Assembly (NCBI GenBank): GCA_964393405.1
Contig: CAYMTR010000058.1
Coordinates: forward strand, 1 to 16,294
Source: CAYMTR01 sp964393405
GTDB taxonomy: Bacteria > Bacteroidota > Bacteroidia > Bacteroidales > Prolixibacteraceae
Direction of reading: 5' to 3'
Length of the DNA: 16,294 bases
Shown here: one piece after another, positions 15,289 to 16,294 of the stretch
Layout: every line of letters starts with the position of its first letter
How positions within the stretch are numbered: position 1 is the stretch's first letter
Program-made: the position numbers and the translations under genes
The notes under the pieces: model-generated
The model's input: only the letters and a program-made list of their open reading frames with translations
Told to the model about the DNA's origin: nothing
Databases searched by the model: none

Positions 15289-16294
15289 ATGAAATCAAAA
15301 ATTAAAATATTGAGTTTAACAGCTATGTTATCATTGTTGTTAGCCGGAACAGTTACAGCACAAATAGGGAAACCATTTATACATGATCCATCAACTATAA
15401 TGGAATGTGAAGGAAAGTATTACACTTTTGGCACATTTGCTGGCGGGTTGATATCTGAAGATGGTTGGACATGGAACAGTGGTGGAGTAAGACCCGGTGG
15501 TGGAGCAGCCCCTGATGCAATAAAAATAGGCGACCGCTACCTTATTGTCTACGGCGCAACCGGTGGAGGCCTGGGTGGCCGACATAACGGGATAATACTT
15601 ACCATGTGGAATAAAACGCTTGATCCAAATTCACCCGATTTTAAATATACGGAAGCTATTCAAGTTGCTTCATCTGATGGTGAGGAAGATTGTGATGCGA
15701 TAGATCCGGGACTCCTTCTGGATCCAAACGATGGACGATTATGGTGTTCATACGGTACCTATTTTGGGTTCATTCGCCTTGTAGAGCTTGATCCTAAAAC
15801 AGGAAAGAGGGTAGAAGGTAATGAAGCAATAAATATTGCAATTGATTGTGAAGCTACAGCTTTGATGTATCGCGATGGATGGTATTATCTTCTTGGCACA
15901 CATGGAACTTGCTGCGATGGTGCAAACTCAACATATAATATTGTAGTTGGGCGTTCCAGAAAAGTAACAGGACCATATCTTGATAATATGGGAAGAGATA
16001 TGTTAAAAGGTGGCGGTAAAATGGTAATTGCAGCTGGCGGAAGAGTTACAGGACCAGGACACTTTGGACTATGGGACCTTGGTGATGGAGTTCAAAAAAT
16101 GTCGTGCCATTATGAAGCAGATTTAGATCAAAGCGGACGCAGCGTATTAGGCATCCGTCCTTTGCTATGGAAAAATGAATGGCCTGTTGCAGGAGATAAT
16201 TTCAAAGAAGGAACTTATGAAATTGAGTCAGAAAGACGCGGATATGCTCTGGAGTTAGTAGTCGATTTTGTGAGAATGCAGGGTAGAATGAGGG
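15289..16294 (+). CDS. GH43 family arabinan endo-1,5-alpha-L-arabinosidase-type enzyme (3' end outside window)
   Basis: 335 codons are visible. From ATG 15289 a clean signal peptide (MKSKIKILSLTAMLSLLLAG, cleaved at TAQ) leads into a five-bladed propeller. In-frame ATGs at 15253 and 15271 would only lengthen the leader. The GH43 triad can be placed: base Asp33 in IHDPS, pKa-modulating Asp139 in DAIDPG, and acid Glu188 in DCEATAL. The segment HGTCCDGANSTYNIVVGRS followed by VTGPYLD is typical of arabinanase-like GH43 subfamilies, which cut alpha-1,5-arabinan. A histidine in GPGHFGL matches the conserved active-site His. After the propeller (about residue 300) a new module begins at EGTYEIESERRGYALEL, perhaps a ricin-type or other sugar-binding domain, and is cut off by the window end. 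Precise substrate remains an inference. Confidence 0.9.
   Translation, partial: MKSKIKILSLTAMLSLLLAGTVTAQIGKPFIHDPSTIMECEGKYYTFGTFAGGLISEDGWTWNSGGVRPGGGAAPDAIKIGDRYLIVYGATGGGLGGRHNGIILTMWNKTLDPNSPDFKYTEAIQVASSDGEEDCDAIDPGLLLDPNDGRLWCSYGTYFGFIRLVELDPKTGKRVEGNEAINIAIDCEATALMYRDGWYYLLGTHGTCCDGANSTYNIVVGRSRKVTGPYLDNMGRDMLKGGGKMVIAAGGRVTGPGHFGLWDLGDGVQKMSCHYEADLDQSGRSVLGIRPLLWKNEWPVAGDNFKEGTYEIESERRGYALELVVDFVRMQGRMR

Overview
The window looks like a draft or metagenomic contig from a member of the Bacteroidota, plausibly an environmental Bacteroidales/Marinilabiliales-type bacterium. The pointers are T9SS type A and type B C-terminal sorting domains, a PorP/SprF-family protein, a FISUMP lipoprotein, A-rich leaders without clear Shine-Dalgarno sites, and an AT-rich genome. 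The lineage below phylum is inference. Every gene I can support is on the + strand. Two runs of N (10 and 100) mark assembly gaps inside genes.

Layout. (a) 3-782: the 3' end of a surface protein with InlB-type repeats and a T9SS type A sorting domain, closed by a near-ideal terminator. (b) 1136-3795: three unrelated single genes, namely a SAM methyltransferase, a FISUMP lipoprotein and an exported alpha/beta hydrolase, separated by AT-rich spacers. (c) 4081-11339: a tight five-gene operon (gaps 21-36 bp) encoding a DUF3494 (ice-binding-like) protein with a PKD-like module, a repeat-rich PKD-like protein, a type B (gliding-motility-associated) CTD protein, a PorP/SprF-family outer-membrane protein, and a TPR/PD40/OmpA protein resembling PorE. 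(d) 11386-14605: small accessory genes, namely a doubtful short ORF, a GNAT acetyltransferase interrupted by 10 Ns, an NTF2-like lipoprotein, an esterase-fold protein lacking its nucleophilic serine, a decayed gene remnant, and a flavodoxin-like protein with a Tat-like leader. (e) 14715-16294: the start of a polysaccharide-degradation locus, with a secreted protein broken by a 100-N gap and a GH43 arabinanase-type enzyme that runs off the end.

The most interesting unit is the operon in (c). The likely scheme, inferred from known SprB/SprF pairing, is that the type B CTD protein crosses the outer membrane by T9SS and is held on the cell surface by the PorP/SprF protein, while the OmpA protein links the complex to peptidoglycan. 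The first two proteins have Sec signals but no recognisable T9SS CTD. Both end in the same short tail (T-S-x-I-[Y/W]-H-[N/Q]), and all three extracellular proteins carry a related PKD-like module. This suggests a multi-subunit surface structure whose assembly signal may be that tail.
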